Source: Estrella lausannensis (GTDB lineage Bacteria; Chlamydiota; Chlamydiia; Chlamydiales; Criblamydiaceae). Taken from it: a stretch of 64,000 bases of DNA. The notes beneath the pieces were generated by a model. It made no database searches, was not told where the DNA came from, and saw only the letters and a program-made list of their open reading frames with translations. Below are positions 63,489 to 64,000 of this stretch, in pieces. How positions within the stretch are numbered: position 1 is the first letter of the stretch; every line of letters begins with the position of its first letter. The stretch is taken from the NCBI RefSeq assembly GCF_900000175.1, contig NZ_CWGJ01000006.1, positions 1 through 64,000 on the forward strand, read 5' to 3'. The position numbers were made by a program, and so were the translations under genes.

Positions 63489-64000
63489 TCAATACTGCCT
63501 GATGAGGGCAGTGATGATTCCCTGGACTTGCAGCTCTTCCTCTTTAAAGAAGAGGGGGGCTGCCTCTCTTTTCTTGCTCTGGAGCAAGATCAGGTCCCCA
63601 TCGCGGTGGAACTTTCTTATATAAACGACATTGTCGACGTAGGCAAAGACGGTGTCGCCGTCTTCTGCCACCACTCCGGCTTGGACGACGATGAAATCGC
63701 CCTCCGCTATGAGCTCGTCTCTAAGCTCTTCGCCCTTGGCCAAGAATAGATAGGCAGATGCCTCTTCCAGCACGAATGAACGCGGCACCGGGCAGCTTAA
63801 GTTCTCGTTATACATCTTAGGCGCTTTACCCTGTTGGATTTCACCGATGATCGGCAGGTTTAGCAGATCGCCCCGGACCTCCTTTTTTTCCCTGACCGCC
63901 AAAGCGCTATAGCGGCTTTCCTCAAGATACCCCTTCTTCTTCAGGGCATGGATGTAGCTATAGACGGTTCCCAAAGAGGAAAATCCAAACCGGGCCGAGA
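63489..64000 (-). CDS. LexA/UmuD-like regulator, protease-dead, 5' end outside window
   Basis: At least 170 residues are visible; the start is beyond 64000. The N-terminal part (ARFGFSSLGTVYSYIHALKK) matches the end of the LexA winged helix (LGFRSPNAAEEHLKAL). The C-terminal part follows the S24 fold (LPIIGEIQQGKAP, SAYLFLAKGEELRDELIAEG, VVYIRKFHRDGDLILL). By eye alignment the catalytic serine (GMSM) is replaced by glutamate (GEEL), the catalytic lysine (VTVKRL) by arginine (VYIRKF), and the Ala-Gly cleavage bond by Gln-Gly. It should thus bind DNA but not cleave itself. It may be a repressor independent of RecA. Confidence 0.7.
   Translation of the reverse strand, partial: SARFGFSSLGTVYSYIHALKKKGYLEESRYSALAVREKKEVRGDLLNLPIIGEIQQGKAPKMYNENLSCPVPRSFVLEEASAYLFLAKGEELRDELIAEGDFIVVQAGVVAEDGDTVFAYVDNVVYIRKFHRDGDLILLQSKKREAAPLFFKEEELQVQGIITALIRQY

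Overview
The window reads as chromosomal DNA of an amoeba-associated (environmental) member of the Chlamydiae. The evidence is a sodium-translocating NADH:quinone reductase block (nqrBCDE), an alaS-mfd pair with amn and efp in the same neighbourhood (from memory this matches the mfd-alaS-tkt-amn-efp stretch of Chlamydia trachomatis), a FliK-like type III secretion candidate, and several eukaryote-like proteins (F-box-like plus cysteine-containing leucine-rich repeats, and a tail-anchored heme-oxygenase-like protein). No rRNA, tRNA, CRISPR array or complete transposase gene was recognised. All calls come from reading the sequence; no searches were run, so family names rest on motifs and remembered families.

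Layout. 1-7.3 kb: a tandem array of five F-box/LRR genes or fragments on the plus strand. Two are broken by out-of-frame duplications, two are intact and long, and one is shrunken. 7.4-9 kb: efp and its modifying enzyme epmA, with a strong intrinsic terminator for efp lying inside the epmA reading frame. 9.1-20.3 kb: an accessory block between efp and amn. It holds an oxidoreductase pseudogene broken by a 20-bp duplication, two related secreted proteins, a truncated gene, an arsenite efflux/arsenate reductase operon, a small secreted protein and an 1859-residue RHS protein with a C-terminal alpha/beta-hydrolase domain. 20.4-23.2 kb: a small-protein/zinc-ribbon/AMP nucleosidase operon and a FliK-like candidate. 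23-28 kb: a large unknown protein and a pair of cation exchangers. 28-34 kb: alaS-mfd. 34-39 kb: a second F-box-like protein, a coiled-coil FlgN-like protein, a KefB-type antiporter and the heme-oxygenase-like gene. 39.5-43.4 kb: nqrBCDE. 44-54 kb: a giant AsmA/TamB-like protein, a secreted beta-rich protein with a beta-barrel partner, an exported kinase-like protein and a ComF-like protein. 54-60.3 kb: an outer-membrane efflux lipoprotein with a two-domain multicopper oxidase, and BshB1-like and BshA-like enzymes separated by corA. 60.3-64 kb: a coiled-coil protein, pssA and a LexA-like regulator that lacks the protease residues.

The most unusual non-coding feature is a family of intergenic hairpin elements, confined to about 34-62.5 kb. 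They have terminal inverted repeats of the form TACCGAAAGTGTCTCAAAA and TA at the borders, and three long copies share an inner palindrome in which the two arms vary together. A second inverted-repeat family (termini near GAGACTGTTAACGGATTCGG) occurs three times in the same part of the window.

How the genes may work together (inference): the F-box/LRR, second F-box-like and heme-oxygenase-like proteins look aimed at the host. The RHS protein and the small secreted protein behind it look like a toxin and its immunity partner. The ars, copper-oxidase and bacillithiol-type genes point to metal and redox stress inside a predatory protist host.
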